DNA of 64,000 nucleotides, from contig NZ_VKDB01000010.1 in assembly GCF_007280555.1 (NCBI RefSeq), forward strand, positions 41,869 through 105,868. Reading direction: 5' to 3'. Positions 63,896 through 64,000 of this stretch are shown piece by piece; the first letter of the stretch is position 1, and each line of letters starts with the position of its first letter. This stretch comes from Deinococcus detaillensis (GTDB lineage Bacteria > Deinococcota > Deinococci > Deinococcales > Deinococcaceae). The notes under the pieces are model-generated. The model saw only the letters and a program-made list of their open reading frames with translations. It was not told the origin of the DNA and did not search any database. The position numbers and the translations under genes were made by a program.

Positions 63896-64000
63896 TTAGG
63901 CAGCGTAGCAAAGTGCGTCTGCGAGGCGCTCAATAAAGTCCAGTGGGACTTGAATCATTTCACGTCCTGGCGCAGACATGCGAAAAGTCGGTACCTTCCA
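63896..64000 (-). CDS. C-terminal end of an unknown protein, cut by window edge
   Basis: The last 34 codons of a minus-strand frame, ending at TAA 63896-63898. It reads MSAPGREMIQVPLDFIERLA and then DALCYAA at the end, with an amphipathic helix typical of a real protein tail. Too short to name. It may be a further array gene. Confidence 0.5.
   Translation of the reverse strand, partial: WKVPTFRMSAPGREMIQVPLDFIERLADALCYAA

Overview
The window looks like a stretch of a Deinococcus chromosome (Deinococcota). It has high GC content and the gene set typical of that group: mfd, glmU, tatAC, fused chorismate mutase/DAHP synthase, ftsZ, divIVA, mutS/mutL, recO, sodA, an Omp85/BamA protein, trmFO and sucCD. 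Many genes carry a TANNNT -10 box ending about 6 bases before the start codon and no Shine-Dalgarno sequence, the leaderless arrangement described for Deinococcus. I recognised no tRNA, rRNA, CRISPR array, insertion sequence or replication origin.

Region by region: 1-6.3 kb holds a cut GNAT acetyltransferase, a short UvrA-like ABC ATPase, an M3 oligopeptidase, a receiver-like/histidine kinase and a YwbE-type protein. 6.5-18.6 kb holds mfd, glmU, tatA-tatC, the aromatic pathway entry enzyme, a MOSC protein, hpf, a Nudix-ribF pair, ftsZ and a LysM-NlpC/P60 endopeptidase. 18.8-24.5 kb holds a metallophosphoesterase, deoD and a minus-strand proline-catabolic operon (GntR regulator, proline dehydrogenase, unknown protein, P5C dehydrogenase). 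24.6-32.1 kb holds recO, tdk, rpmE and mutS-(MliC-like)-mutL. 32.2-43.4 kb holds a GAF-GGDEF protein, secreted proteins, sodA, an RluD-type pseudouridine synthase, rsmB and sucC-sucD. 43.5-49.0 kb holds a ParA/ribbon-helix-helix pair, a copper-handling cluster (copC, copD, ycnI, DUF2946-like), msrB and a secreted hydrolase. 49-59 kb holds yggS-divIVA, bamA, trmFO, two tandem paralogous methyltransferases, a Cof-type HAD phosphatase and two exported proteins.

The most unusual part is 59.0-63.8 kb, a compact array of small toxin-antitoxin modules: XRE/PIN, VapB/PIN, MazEF, AbrB/PIN, an orphan HTH antitoxin-like gene and Phd/PIN. The modules point in both directions. Every gap between neighbouring modules holds a copy of a short GC-rich direct repeat with the core CCCAAGC(A/T)GAAGCCTGAGC, always in the same orientation. 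A decayed AbrB-antitoxin fragment marks the left edge. This looks like a repeat-delimited toxin-antitoxin cassette array and is the main candidate for something not yet described.

Other leads: a GntR operator lying exactly on a leaderless -10 box, a six-unit 15-nt tandem repeat in front of bamA, a 110-nt element bounded by 14-bp inverted repeats upstream of deoD, and an MliC-like exported protein translationally coupled to mutS.
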